DNA from: Cristatella mucedo
Taxonomy: Eukaryota > Bryozoa > Phylactolaemata > Cristatellidae
DNA length: 64,000 bases
Reading direction: 5' to 3'
Assembly (NCBI GenBank): GCA_009760855.2
Contig: WPIO01000010.1
Span: forward strand, 5,877,501 to 5,941,500
The notes beneath the pieces are model-generated. The model was not told the origin of the DNA. It did no database searches and saw nothing but the letters and a program-made list of their open reading frames with translations. The position numbers and the translations under genes are program-made. Of this stretch, positions 50,346 to 64,000 are shown one piece after another. Within the stretch, counting starts at the first letter, position 1, and the number at the start of each line of letters is the position of its first letter.

Positions 50346-51160
50346 ATGAGCATGCAAAGTGTAAACGGAAAGCAATGAGAAGTTTGCTGTTCACTGTGAC
50401 GGAGGGAACGCTTAGAAAAACAGATTGGTGTTTAGTTGAGACTGAAATTGTGCAAGCTAATTGCAACTAGTGGTCATAGCTTGAAGTGCATTACAGACTT
50501 TCGAATGCGTGTGAACAGCTTTCTTAGTTACCTAAGGACTTCAATTTAGTGCGAGGTACGACGAGGCAATTAGAAGCTGACGAGCTGGGGAGCTGATGGT
50601 GAAGGAGAACAGTTGAGCGAGGAGGTCAATGAGCAGGTTCTGGTTGTAGGAAGCATCCGACAAGTCGTGCAGGGGAATCTTAAAGTCGATTCTTTGCTAA
50701 GTAGGGAGCCCATGAAGATCAGACAGAAGTATTGGGGTGTGGTATTTGTGAAGCGAATGGTGACTACAAGCATAAAATCTTTGTGAATAAGCTTCCAAGC
50801 TCGCACCAAACATGCTGAGAATCGCTGCGTCAGTTTGACCACCGATAGGCTTAATGAATCTTTGTGGAGATTTATGAACGAATCCCCAGTAAATAACAAT
50901 TCGAACTTCCTACTAATAGCACCTGCTTCTGCAATACAGTTGAGTCGACACAAAAATGTAAACTTGCTTGGAATAAAATGAATGTATTCAGAGGGTAACG
51001 TTGGCTTGCAAAGCACGAGGACAGCGATGAATTATATTGGTGTGTGAAAATTCACTCTTGTAGTGGTTTCCCATCAAAATTGATTCATAATATGATTGTA
51101 GGCAACATTTTGGGCTGAGATCATTTCATCATCTAGGAGTAACGTGCCCATCCCTGCAGA
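50346..51160. other. Copy-2-only stretch, unassigned
   Basis: Missing from copy 1. The 148-codon minus frame at 50,570-51,016 shows no domain or recognised motif and is probably chance. Confidence 0.35.
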
Positions 51161-51164
51161 ACGA

Positions 51165-51300
51165 GGGCAAGGTATTTGCCTTTGACGACTGAGGTCGTGG
51201 AGCACTGAGGCAAATGAGAAGCGCCTTCCTATAGATTTAGTTTTCACAAGACGCTACAGACATTAATTTTATTTTATTTTATTTATTTACTCATTTATTT
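51165..51300 (+). mobile_element. Diverged SINE family A
   Basis: GACTGAGGTCGTGGAGCAC, then AAATGAGAAGCGCCTTCCTATAG and ACAAGACGCTACA follow the family's B-box region and hairpin tail. It ends in an ATTTT-rich stretch at 51,262-51,300. Confidence 0.65.
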
Positions 51301-51409
51301 ATCTGTAATAAGGTCATTCTGGAAGTAGGCTTACAGATTAAGTTGACAGGCTGGCGGAACGTATGATGGCCGAATCATTTTGTTATTGTAAGGCTTTCCA
51401 GCTTCTTAA

Positions 51410-51600
51410 AAAATAAATTAATATTAGCTGATTTAACAGGCTCTTTTTGTATAGCGATAGAAGAGCCTTAAAGTCTATCACCATCGCTCCCAGTGGCAAT
51501 AAAGGATCGCCCACCACAGGATTCGAACCCACAACCTCGGGCCCGAGGTGGTGAAAAGCAACCGCCTTACCTAGTGAGCCATTATGACATGTGGCTCACA
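51410..51600 (-). mobile_element. tRNA-derived SINE family B with intact promoter boxes
   Basis: Minus strand has a perfect B box GGTTCGAATCC (51,519-51,529) and an A box TGGCTCACTAGG at about 51,585-51,574. The body AAGAGCCTTAAAGTCTATC and GCTGATTTAACAGGCTC tail side match the other family members. The tRNA-like head is a SINE promoter, not a functional tRNA: no cloverleaf closes. Confidence 0.85.
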
Positions 51601-53108
51601 ACTGGTTTGTATTACATTCATTAGTTTATGAAACTCACACTAGAATCCGAGAATCCAATATCGGTAAGCGAGTAGGCATAGAGAGCTTCAGATAGGTAGT
51701 GATGAATTACAGCGTACGGACAGGTATGTGCCAATGGCGAAAAAGGAAACCAAAAGCTACATTGGTCCATTGACTCCGTGAATACTAGGCACGAGGGTAA
51801 CTAGCATGCATGTCAAGATCCGAGTCGTGGGTTTGGTCGTCCGTCCTGCCAAAATCTTTTCTTTCCCAGGGCAAGCGAGCTTAGAACCACAAGGCTTACT
51901 TTGCCGATTTAGAAATGAATTTGGTTAGTCAGACGACATTCGCTTTACTTTAACTAGCACAGAGGCTCTACCTAAGCCAGACAGTTAGTATACGGTATCG
52001 GTAAGGTTTCCGGTTAAAGGATATAGATTTAGACATTTCATAAAGCTTGGACACTGAGGCAACCTTGATAAGCAACTACCTAGTGGCAAAACAGCGGACG
52101 ACATAGCAAGCGATCAACTGCTTTATGTGTAACTGCGAGGGCATAAAGTGGTGAGAGTTTGTTGCAGTCAATGAATGGTAACCCCAAATCCTGACGTCGA
52201 ATGGCATTCAGTCATTGACTTCAGCACGTACCTGTAGCAGGTATTCTGCTTGCAGATCACCTAACGTGAGCCAATTCCTTAAGATATAGGTACGCGTTTG
52301 CACAGAAAAAAGAAACCGGTTCATTAAAAAAGCCAGTCTTTCTCTTGGTAGTTTTTCCATAGCATAGGAATGCAGCTTGCTTAAAGGCACTTTCTACAAC
52401 AAAGTAAGACGCATTTACGTGGCAACAGAAGAGTCGAAACTGCTTTGGATAGTACTTTTCCAGCAAAGCTCCAGCAGTGAGGAAAAGTTATTCAAATCGC
52501 GCTATAGTTTTAAAAGCAGTCAAAACTATGCGATATGGCTTTTTCACTGCAGACTAAAAGTAGGTATCCATCGTTATCAGTTATTTCGGCTACTTTGGAG
52601 AATCGCATGACAGAAGTGGAGCTCCTGAGCAAACAATTTGGCAATCACCTTCATCCCTCTAAGCTAAAAATATGCAGTACGTATTTTTCAGGAAATACCC
52701 ATTGCAATGCGGAAAACTCATGACTTCCTTCACTGACTTATTTCATGCCGAGGCCCTGTAGCCTAAAGTAGCGCTTGGGAGCGTCCAAGCCTGGATCAGA
52801 CTCTTTGAAGGCTGTAGAAGACTGGTCTGTTACTACTGCTCGCTATTTCGAAGCACGCATCTACGAGCGGCCAAAATCACGTGAAGCTCACTCTGCAGCT
52901 GCATTCAATCATTTTTCCTGTGCACGTGCATGGGTTTAATCGCGAAAATGCATGCCTGTTGTATTCGTTATACAAAAAATATGACCGTCATTGATATTCT
53001 CACTGCCCTTAATTAACTGCCCAAGGTTATCGGAACCTCTAAAACATTCCCTCTTCCATTTACATTAATAATTGGCTGAACCGCATGTCTTAAACTGCAC
53101 AAAGGGTG
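51601..53108. other. Copy-2 stretch and Gal3ST pseudogene 3' flank
   Basis: 51.6-52.37 kb is absent from copy 1. From 52,370 on it aligns with 26,872-27,559. No gene recognised. Confidence 0.45.
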
Positions 53109-54276
53109 CTAGCCATTCAAATGATGGAATATAATTCTTTCCGGCATTATTGCCATGCGACGCCGATAATTGTTCGTGCCACTTTCACTTATTAAATAGG
53201 AGCCTACTTGGCCTATAGTGTTCCAGTAACTGCTCGATACAATTCGGTTAACCAGCAATGCAGTGGTCATGTTGGGAAGACGGGAGTCTGCAAACTCATG
53301 AACCTGTGCTCGCACATACCACTGCTGCCGCATGATAGCTGCATCCATCTTAGCCTTGAAGTGATCGTAGAGCATCTTATCAGCCCAATTCCAAGCGTTT
53401 GCTGCCTGTCTGGTTCTGTTCGAAATTGGTTCAGGAGCACTAGCTCAGAAGTTGCTTTTAAAATACACGATGTCATCTGTGGTCCATCCCAGCATGTCTC
53501 TCATGAGAATCAATCCCTCGTCCAGGCTCTCGGCGATGAGCACCAGGTCGAATACACTGTCGAGCATTCGTATGTGCTCTGCGATCGAATCCTTTGTCGG
53601 AGGAGCTGATATATTTAAGCCGAAGTCGTGCAATTGCAAAAACTGCAGACCCTTAAAATCGCATGGATATAAGATTTTTTTTCTTGTTTACGAGGTGCAT
53701 GTCTCTGGCTGGTTATATTGAGCATGTAGTCCTCAAAAGTCGGGCTTCGACTCCCCCTCTCGCTACATGCATCGACAAGAAAGTATTGATAGGCCGACTC
53801 CATCTGATCGGCTGGATCGCGGACGATGGACAGGAAGAATGTGTCTGTATGCATCAGGCCCACAGCACTGTTGTCAAACAGGGTGTGGGCTGCCATGACG
53901 TCAAAGTGAGGGTGTTGGCACGTTTTCTTAGCAATTCCGGGGTTGAACGCAGCCGGATAAAAGTTATTTTTTTCCGGTGAGAGGCAAGGCAACTGACAGG
54001 TTGTGTTTCATCGCATACGTGATGAGAATGAGTCGGACGGTGGTACTAGCACACATGTGAGTCTTTAAGAAGCAGATAAGCTTTTAAGGGCTCTTGGCGG
54101 ATGTGCTGACTAGTCTTCGGTCGGAAGCTTCCATTTCGTGCATTAATGTTTGGTCTTGTTTCCTGAATCGGCTGTAAGGTCGAAGGTTCAAGGCTGATCA
54201 AAGCCAAGGTAACAGCACCGACCATCGCTGGGAGAACCCATCTCAAGCAGCCGTGGGAGTATTTTTTCGTAGGCAT
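53109..54276 (-). pseudogene. Galactose-3-O-sulfotransferase pseudogene
   Basis: Full-length counterpart of the 27.6 kb gene, starting MPTKKYSHGCLRW. Lesions seen by alignment: a +1 shift near 54,140-54,165, a stop where the intact gene has the Arg of SPRKH (about 54,087), a +1 shift in an A/T run at about 53,965, a +2 expansion of a T run at 53,682-53,690, and a CGA-to-TGA stop at 53,445-53,447. The C-terminal 100 codons have further shifts. The PAPS loop residues (LKTHMCASTT) and the SIVRDPADQMESAY motif are still readable but in different frames. Body identity to the intact gene is about 95 percent by eye, higher than in flanks, so decay appears recent. The poly(A) hexamer is also lost. 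Confidence 0.93.
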
Positions 54277-54639
54277 GAAGAGGTTAGCTGTGGTTAATTC
54301 TCAGCTGAGTTGGTTCTGTGCATGCATTGCCGGCATAGTGGCGACGACTTCGTTGAAGAAGCCCTTAATTCCATTGACGGGCTCCGGACAACGTCTTGCT
54401 TAGCAATAAAAGTCAGCGACTTTATCTATCTGAAGGACTCATACATTTTTTCACTTTGGAGGTTGTTTTTCAAATTGTTACAACCTAAAGACACGGGAAA
54501 GATATGCTAGCTGGCCATTCAAATTAAGTGATTGAATAATAGCAAACGAGGCAAAGTTAGTTAGCTGTATTTTAAATTTGCATTTGAAGCCCGTGCCTCG
54601 GATGTTCATCAAATCAGCCAGTCGATATATTAAGTTTAA
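54277..54639. other. Pseudogene 5' flank
   Basis: Aligned with 28,754-29,039 to about 54,560, then continuous to the SINE, where copy 1 has a 3.6-kb extra block. Confidence 0.5.
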
Positions 54640-54810
54640 AGTTAAGCTGATTTAACACCCTCATTTTATATAGCGGCAGAAGAGACTTCGTGGCTATCAC
54701 CACCGCTTGCAGTACTCAACAAAGGATCAAACAAAGCAGGAGTCGAACCTACGACCCGCGTCGTAAAGAGCGAGCACCTTGAACCTAAGCTAAGACCCAG
54801 GGGCCAGGGT
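54640..54810 (-). mobile_element. SINE family B, ortholog of 32,630
   Basis: AGCTGATTTAACACCC, GTATAGCGGCAGAAGAG-like tail, CACCGCTTGCAGTACTC and B box in reverse (GGAGTCGAACC). Present at the same place in copy 1. Confidence 0.78.
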
Positions 54811-55203
54811 TGCACTCTGCTGCAATCTGCAAGGTTTGGCTTACGTAGGCCCTCCAGTCATTTTCCACTGCGGGCAATGCTGATCTCTCGTAGACCATTC
54901 TCCACAAATCCACGACGGCAGTGTTCTCTGATGCTGTAGACAACATATTGTCCACACGGCTCATTCGCAAACAGTCCACATTCCCATTGGTCGTTGGCCA
55001 CCCCTCCACGATGCTGTTAGCTTGCGCTTGACTAAATACTCTGGCGACACGAGCATTTGCTTGTTGGGTCGTAAACTGACGAATTGGCACCCCTAAGTCT
55101 TTGACAGCCCTTGTATCTCATCTTCGGCTGATCAATACGTCACTTTTTCCGGCAGACCTCCTCTAGCAATTTTGTACTGCTTTCGAACTCACTGCTATAA
55201 TTT
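54811..55203. other. Backbone between SINEs
   Basis: Matches 32,800-33,060 (CAGGGGCCAGG, CCCATTGGTCGTT blocks). A 101-codon minus frame here (54,785-55,090) is not preserved in copy 1, where stops interrupt it. Confidence 0.45.
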
Positions 55204-55306
<103 letters not shown>

Positions 55307-55324
55307 ATATATGTATATAATTCA

Positions 55325-55490
55325 GTTTTAGAGCACCATAAAATAAATTAGTTTCTTTTCAGGCGCTTCTCATATGCCACGGGTTTGAGCCTACGACCTC
55401 GGCCGCCAGACCTTGGTCGGGGAGAGCGCCTGCACCACTGGGCCAAGCCAGCTCCAAACCAAGGCTTCAGTAATAAAACACCCACCGTCG
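55325..55490 (-). mobile_element. SINE family A, ortholog of 33,085
   Basis: Minus orientation: TTTCAGGCGCTTCTCATATGCC, GGGTTTGAGCCTACGACCTC (B box in reverse) and CAGACCTTGGTCGGGG. Confidence 0.8.
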
Positions 55491-55696
55491 CTAGTTGCTG
55501 CAACCTTCGTGCCGACCCTCACAATGTTGGTAGCAGCACTATTCGCTAGTTTTGTAGTAGCACCACCCGTGCAATGTGCAAAGGACTGGAACTCGCAATA
55601 CGCCAACGGTAATGACATGGCGCTCGATATTCTGCCGTCAGTGCTAACGACACCGTATTTGGAAAAGCACAAACAATTCCCAGTATTTCACGGCTA

Positions 55697-55880
55697 ATAA
55701 TAATAATAGTAATAATGCACTGTATAAAGTGCACTCAGAGAAATCAGTCTCTTTCTAGGCGCTTTACATTTGCTGCAAAGGGAAACGCGATTATCATGAT
55801 TGGTAACCAACATGAATGATACGGTTAGAGGTGACATGCACAGGGTCAGCATGCAAGTGTGGTTAGTGGCTGCGACAGGT
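55697..55880 (-). mobile_element. CR1-group LINE 3' UTR fragment
   Basis: AAT-type tail at 55,697-55,718, hairpin, TTTGCTGCAAAGGG and GAGGTGACATGCACAGGG block, all in reverse orientation. Confidence 0.87.
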
Positions 55881-56054
55881 GACTCCCAAGAGATTCGTTC
55901 AAAGGCTTACAGCAGCCCACGCTCAGCATTATGATTCTATAACCGGCAGACCGTTACTTGAAATTAGTGTTTGCAGGGCCAGGTTCATATCGTATACACA
56001 GGCCAGGCCACCATAAGTCGTGCAAAATTGTAATTCATAAATCACGCTGCTCAT

Positions 56055-56200
56055 TAGCATCAGCCTATCGCGGCTACTTCGCCCAGATCGAGGTCAAGGC
56101 CGAGTTCGTGGGCTCGAGCCCCTTGCCCACGTGAAGCGCCTGAATAGAGATTAAGTTCTCTCAGGGCGCTACACAATGAGTTATATTTTTCATATCCGAT
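56055..56200 (+). mobile_element. SINE family A
   Basis: GTGGGCTCGAGCCCC (B box region), ACGTGAAGCGCCTGAATAG and TTAAGTTCTCTCAGGGCGC, ending CACAATGAGTTATATT. The A box side is decayed. Confidence 0.8.
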
Positions 56201-56712
56201 TATCTAATAAGCGGCTCTCAGCTACAATTCAGCGGCCATGCTCATAGTTCGCAAGCGATTATCAGCCGTCGATCTTATAGTTCGTAATTGTGAGTCATTG
56301 CCACTCTAATTTAATAAACCTCTGCAACGTGCTGGGTCGAAAATCTGTCGGTCTGTCTGCGACAGAGCTTGTTTGATCGTTAAATGGTGAGATGTTGCGA
56401 ATGGGTGGGAAACGTTACATGCAGATGATTCGAAACGCCATAGGTAAATTTAAAGTTAGTATTTCACTGTTGAGACGTTCGTGTGGTGACCCGGGGTACT
56501 TCGCAATTACTCGGTGAACTCAAGCTAATTTTGTCGGCTGCGTTTACGCTATGTACTCGCCTCCTTTCTCGGCGCGGACTCGGCACCGCATCGGAACCAA
56601 TTTCCCTCAGGTTTGGAGGAACTAGGTCACTAGATCTTGAGAGTGAAGTCAAGTCTCTGATTGCCAAGGAGTACGAGCTGTTGCTACTTTCAAGCTTTTT
56701 TTACGGGTCATT
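56201..56712. other. Spacer DNA, no gene recognised
   Basis: Between copies 2 and 3. Short frames on both strands only. Confidence 0.4.
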
Positions 56713-56875
56713 TTAGGTTTCGCATGTCACCTCTAACCATCTTGTGTTTTTTGACATGGTGTATGCCAACACTAATTATTCGATCAAGCTGCCCTTACAG
56801 CAAACGTAAAGTGAACAGAAAAAAGATGAAGTTCTCAGAGGGTGTTATATAAATTTATAATAATTATTATCAATA
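56713..56875 (+). mobile_element. Degraded CR1-group LINE 3' end
   Basis: CGCATGTCACCTCTAACCAT, GCCCTTACAGCAAACGTAAAG, AAGATGAAGTTCTCAGAGGG and an ATAATAATTATTATC tail. Confidence 0.75.
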
Positions 56876-56949
56876 TTGGCATTATCGCCACCTGTCTACC
56901 CAATTGCTTGCCAGCTGCCAGGCCAATCACTCTCGAGGTCAGGCACGCC

Positions 56950-57095
56950 GGACCCCCCAGTGGTTAAGGTGCTTGCTCCAGCTAAGGTCTGGCGGAAGTC
57001 GCAAGCTCAAAGCCCGTGGCATATGTGAAGCGCCTACATAGAGATCAAGTTCCCTAAGGGCGCTATACAAATGAGGTATAATTTGTCATATCGGT
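56950..57095 (+). mobile_element. SINE family A with good A box
   Basis: A box TGGTTAAGGTG at about 56,962, B box decayed (AGCTCAAAGCC), then ATGTGAAGCGCCTACATAG and TTCCCTAAGGGCGCTATAC. Confidence 0.82.
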
Positions 57096-57633
57096 GGTGC
57101 TGTGGTAGATAAAGGACACTTCCCTTCTGCCGATTGAGCTAAGCGAACGCACCACTTGTCGCCTGCCGTTCGGCCAGATTGACCTCCTCTCTCACACTCT
57201 ATCATTCGTAGTGCGCTAAAGTCATAACTTGAATGTCTGTAAACCATCAGCGACTATATCATGCCACCTCTAGTGACCCTTGATTGATGATACGAACAAC
57301 GCAACTACAACTGAAGTCTCCGACTACGCTCCGTCAACCTATTGGTGTCCCATCATATCGACAAACGTACTGTAAGACGCTGCCAGCTATATGTTGTGGA
57401 CGTTATGGCCGTCAAAGTTTCCGCTAAAGGCGATTTGCATTCACTCTTGTTTCCCAGCAGTTTCATTAGTTTGTCAACTCCCTCCGGTTCCCGTAATCAG
57501 AATCTCCAAGAATCAGCATGGCCCGCTTGCTTAACGTCGATTATTGGCCAGAAATGTTTTTTATCACGCTTGCTCTGGTGAGACCGCTCCTCCACTAATA
57601 ATTCGGCAAAGCCTCCTTTGACCGCCAGGAAAT

Positions 57634-57635
<2 letters not shown>
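57096..57635. other. Spacer DNA, no gene recognised
   Basis: Unassigned; ends in the CT microsatellite. Confidence 0.35.
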
Positions 57636-57729
<94 letters not shown>

Positions 57730-57763
57730 CCTCTCTCTCTAGCTCTCTCTCTCTCTCTCTCTC
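57636..57763. repeat. (CT)n microsatellite
   Basis: About 90 bp of uninterrupted CT plus two further short runs. Arg-Glu frames in reverse are artefacts. Confidence 0.97.
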
Positions 57764-58459
57764 CTCGCACTGGACACCTCGTCTCCCAATGTCTCGAGTG
57801 CCTTTCTTTTCCACTCTGAAAGCCGTTTCAGCTGGACTTGGTACTTATAACCCAATATCACCGAACGTCGCAGTACACTGACCAGTTCCTTTTAATGCCA
57901 GCCATGTGTCTTTATTTCTCAAGCTAGCCGACTGACCTGCTATCTGTATCGACCATCAATATCGGCCAACAGCCTGTCCACCCATCTCATATTCAGCAGT
58001 ATCTTGTATCTCTTAGCTACACGGCCGCCACGACTAGGTCGACTACTGACTGACGAGTTACATCAGACGTCAGCAAGATCCACGAGGCACACTGATGACG
58101 ACGTCCTGCAAGCTCGCGCCAGCCTACCGGTTTCACTGCTCAATGCGCCGGCATTGCCTACACCCAACTCTGCAATTGCATATGCTCACTGACACGCACG
58201 CTTTTGGTAGGTTGCTTTACATCATTTAGCTGCTGAGCAGCTGACCGGTGCTACTCTGGATCTGTGTTTCCACTGCATTCGTTAATACGAATGCCTATTT
58301 TTCAACTGTTTTTTATCGTAGCAAAGATACAGTACAGGCCACCGGTCTGGTGGAGACCTCACCCCAGACGGCGTGGATTGAACATGATCAGATAAGTACG
58401 ATTTAACCATGCCAGTAGGTCGGTCGCTTGCCAGATCAATCGCCGTTCTCAGTCATTTA
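57764..58459. other. Spacer DNA, no gene recognised
   Basis: Moderate GC. No family resemblance found. Confidence 0.35.
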
Positions 58460-58545
58460 AATAGCACGTCAAATGTAAAGTGACTGGAAAGAGATTGAGT
58501 CCTCTGAGGGCCCTTTATAAAAAGTATTTTTATTGTTGTAAATTA
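58460..58545 (+). mobile_element. CR1-group LINE terminal fragment
   Basis: CGTCAAATGTAAAGTGACTGG, AAGAGATTGAGTCCTCTGAG, GGCCCTTTATAAAAAG then TTTTTATTGTTG. About 80 bp including the hairpin. Confidence 0.75.
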
Positions 58546-59370
58546 TGATCGCAATCAATGATGTAGAAGGCAGCTGATAGATGTAGAAGAGCTAGGGCAG
58601 TGAAATTATTGTCATTGTTTCCGCTCAGGATGTCATTGGTTACACGGAGGAGAGCAGTTTCAATGGAGTGCTGCCGCAGAGACTCAGATGAACCTTTGTT
58701 CGCCATATGATCATTTTCGATCTATTCTACCAACTGCTCAGCGACAATTATTTCAGGAATCTTTGAAAAAAAAGAAGGAAACTGCTCGATAGCTGGCAAG
58801 TAATCCATATCCAATCCAGGCTTTTTAAGTATAGGCCTAACGATGATCAATTTGAAGGACTTGGGCACAACCCCTTTTTCCAGAGATGCATTAACAATCT
58901 CGGTTATGGCTGGGCTAAGCTAATCTGCCAGAGAAGACCACAGAGATGATGGTTTATGGTCTTTGGGAGAAGAGCTCTGTTTACTTGACCTTATCAAGGT
59001 CGCAATTTTTCTTATAGAAACCTCGGAAAAACATTTAAGAAAGGTCACAGGTGGCGATTCAGCAATCACCTTAGTCTAGGAGGCTTTGTGGAGGCACAAA
59101 TATGCATAGATTTCTCATTAAAGAAGGCTAAAAAAGTTTCGGTTGAGCCGTTAATATTTTGTAAGTGAGACTACTAAGCATTTTCCAGCGAATTGTTTAC
59201 TCTCTTATAAATTTGTTTCGGTATTACTACCAGGAGTTCAGCTTTCGAGTGAAAAAGAAGCACTCGCCTTTTTTAAGCTTCCATGTGTAGGCTCAAAGAA
59301 ATTCTTTGAAATTGACTAGATCTTCATCAGACCCAGACTTCTTTAAACGGCATTCAAGCCTGCACACTGC
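58546..59370 (-). mobile_element. Second CR1-like LINE family, linker and RT fragment
   Basis: Minus orientation. The linker side (59,370-59,040) reads LKKSGSDEDLVNFKEFL and later INGST..FFNEK; the RT side reads NASLEKGVVPKSFKLIIV, RPILKKPGLD, KIPEIIVAEQLVE, HSIETALLRVTNDIL and LSAAFYIID near 58,550. These are the consecutive early RT blocks of CR1-type LINEs. Multiple stops and shifts. The linker part also survives in copy 2 (38,926-39,250), so the insertion is older than the duplication. Confidence 0.85.
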
Positions 59371-62098
<2,728 letters not shown>

Positions 62099-62219
62099 TC
62101 GATATTCGTCGTTGCACTAATCTAGGCATCTGCTCATAAATAATTGGTGGGCTAAACGTTGAATACCAGCTAGCTATAGAGTCTGGGCGAACTTTACTAC
62201 ACTAATCATATTTACCAGA

Positions 62220-62285
62220 GCATGTTGACAATGTGCATGCTACCACCGACTATTTCATATATGCAACCTTTACAGCATATATGCC
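62220..62285 (+). mobile_element. Old LINE 3' end, copy 3 version
   Basis: GTTGACAATGTGCATGCTACC and CAACCTTTACAGCATATA; the tail side is deleted. Ortholog of 13,026 and 41,347. Confidence 0.6.
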
Positions 62286-63484
62286 CTTCCTATGGCATGA
62301 CCAAAAAATTATTTTGTGTCTGTTTCTCACCACTTCTCCATTCTATTTGGTAGAGGCGTTTAAGTATTCCTGAAACAATTTAAATTCGTAAACAATGTAT
62401 AAATTGTGAAAGCGTCGCCTATATACTAACAAAATTGATCTACTGCCTTTTAAGGTGCACTGGGATAAAAACTCTGCTTCTGATAGCCTTAGATTGCACA
62501 CACCACGATTGAGCTCCGGCATCTCTAAGCAAAATTCCTTACCGTGCAGCTACGGGATGTGAGACCACGTGAGTGGTGGAATTTAAGCGATTTAGGTCTT
62601 TTTTAACTCTGCACCTTGTCTAAGCAGTCCGAAGGTCTCTTTTAGAATAAAAAAATATCGATCACTTCAGCTTTCAATGGAGAAGATCAGCCGAATTGTG
62701 AGAAAATTGCCATTTGCAGTCGAAATGTGGGATATTCAAATCCACAACTGCCCACCTACGTAGCTGTCAGAGCTCAGGACGCGGTCATTTCAACGGTCTC
62801 CAGAGGAGGAGAATTCGAAACTTACAGCATGGCTCCTGTGGCTTGCCAATACTGTCTGCATACATACGCCATCTGTCATGATGCATAAAGCAAATGTTCG
62901 ACCTATTTGTGGTAGTGACACAACACCTGTACAATCAGCTCAGATCTGACTGCTGCAGTCCCCTAGTGCTGAGTAAATTGAGCACCAAAATATTAAAATT
63001 GGCGACACCAACGATGAGGCTTTAACAAAAGCACAACAAAGTTGAGAAAGAGAGAGCCTTTTCGGACCAGATCGTTTCCTTAAATCCCATTCAGGGTAGA
63101 ATTAATTATTAAATCTTGATACAAGCTTTATAGCAGGCTGCTCATAAGCCTGCTTACCAAAGACTATTTAACCTCCTGCTCGCTTTCATTGGCAAAGTAA
63201 CTGTAGAAGAAGCAGTTTAAAAATGCAGTGCATTGCACTATCTATCGCCAGGAAGGAGCTATCGATAGAAGCCTTCAGCCCAAGCTTCGGTTCGACAAAT
63301 CGAGGCGAGCAATGTTGAATGGATGGTGAAGAAACGCTTGGCGATGCTTGCGGCTCCTGGCCTCGAGGGTCGTTTACAGAAAAGGCATCGATGAGATCTA
63401 TCGGTCAGTGGGAGATCAGGCTTAGAAGTGAGCTTCTTAGAACAGGAACCACAAACTAGCGAGAATCCTTGAATCATTCTCCAC
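62286..63484. other. Copy 3 backbone, no gene recognised
   Basis: Aligns with 13.77-15.0 kb and 41.97-42.6 kb. No kept frame. Confidence 0.5.
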
Positions 63485-64000
63485 CTGATTTATAGCTTGC
63501 TGGTCTTCCAGCTTGTGCAATCAGGCGCTTGCAGTTGGTGAAAAACTCTGCAGCTAGGCTTGTCTATCGTGAGCGTCTTAGTTTGCACATCTCATGACTT
63601 CTCACCGATTAGCACTGGCTCTCAGTCAAGCAACGCGTCGACTTCAAGTTTCGTCACTCACCTTTAGGTTCCTTCATTATTTGGCTCCAGCATACTTAGC
63701 AGATCTACTCCCCAACCATGATAAACATCATCCCACCCTCTTTTCGGAATGTAACAAGTTACCCATACCTCTTACAAATCTTAAATCCTTTGGTAACTCT
63801 GGCTTTAGCATGTATGCTCCAATAGCTCGAAACTCATTCCCAACTTGCATCACATCTGACTTGTCCATATTTAAAGAGAAACTAAAAATGCATCTCTTTA
63901 TCACAGAATTGTGTGGGTCCCTATGATTCGTCTTATACGTTGTTATGCATGCTGACACTGTGCATGCTGCTACTAGCCAAACTTGCATGCCGACCCTTCG
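63485..64000 (+). mobile_element. CR1-group LINE 3' part, shared with copy 2, cut by the window edge
   Basis: ORF2 C-terminal domain (LQVSSLTFRFLHYLAPAYLADLLPN and NLKSFGNSGFSMYAPIA are readable) and the start of the UTR (GCTGACACTGTGCATGCTGC). Confidence 0.85.

Noticed and set aside
50570-51016. 148-codon minus-strand gene
   Set aside because: No domain or family match and no second copy to test. The length is possible by chance in this composition.
51410-51600. tRNA gene on the minus strand
   Set aside because: A and B boxes are present but no acceptor stem or complete cloverleaf closes, and the body recurs as a SINE elsewhere.
54785-55090. 101-codon minus-strand gene
   Set aside because: The orthologous sequence at 32.8-33.0 kb is interrupted by stops and the frame has no recognised motif.

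Overview
This window is repeat-dense, intron-bearing animal DNA, most likely from a marine or other invertebrate; the phylum cannot be fixed from sequence alone. The eukaryotic, metazoan call rests on four things: a Golgi galactose 3-O-sulfotransferase gene, single spliced exons of two animal genes (a CYP46A-type cytochrome P450 and the Ran-binding protein RanBP3), CR1-group LINEs with ATT tails, and tRNA-derived SINEs. Nothing looks prokaryotic or viral.

Layout. 1-5.8 kb is a left flank holding two LINE scraps and, on the minus strand at 4,233-4,369, a clean first exon of a CYP46A-like P450. From about 5.86 kb onward the window is a tandem array of one ancestral unit present three times in the same orientation: copy 1 about 5.86-33.36 kb, copy 2 about 38.93-55.53 kb, and copy 3 from about 59.05 kb off the right edge. 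The copies are collinear but are broken by copy-specific insertions, deletions and microsatellite expansions. Copy 1 carries the only intact protein gene, a 397-codon Gal3ST on the minus strand (27,560-28,753). The equivalent in copy 2 (53,109-54,276) is a pseudogene with frameshifts and stops. Copy 3 leaves the window before its Gal3ST position.

Copy 1 has three gene-richer, GC-richer blocks absent from its sisters: 6.05-7.85 kb, 10.5-12.44 kb (with the RanBP3 exon beside a long GA/CA microsatellite) and 29.04-32.61 kb (with a phase-0/phase-0 exon candidate and a diverged LTR). Between copies 1 and 2 (33.4-38.9 kb) lies a head-to-tail stack of LINE copies, one of them split by a 495-bp solo LTR with a perfect 5-bp target duplication.

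Mobile DNA. One dominant CR1-group LINE family accounts for most identifiable repeats, all dead. A second CR1-like family is present as older fragments. Two tRNA-derived SINE families occur; the 3' tail of one reproduces the terminal hairpin of the dominant LINE, which suggests that LINE mobilises it. Because the array gives filled and empty versions of the same site, several insertions can be dated relative to the duplication. No CRISPR array, rRNA, functional tRNA or operon was seen. I did not find a clear previously undescribed system; the most unusual material is the array itself, its paired filled and empty sites, and the stranded exons.
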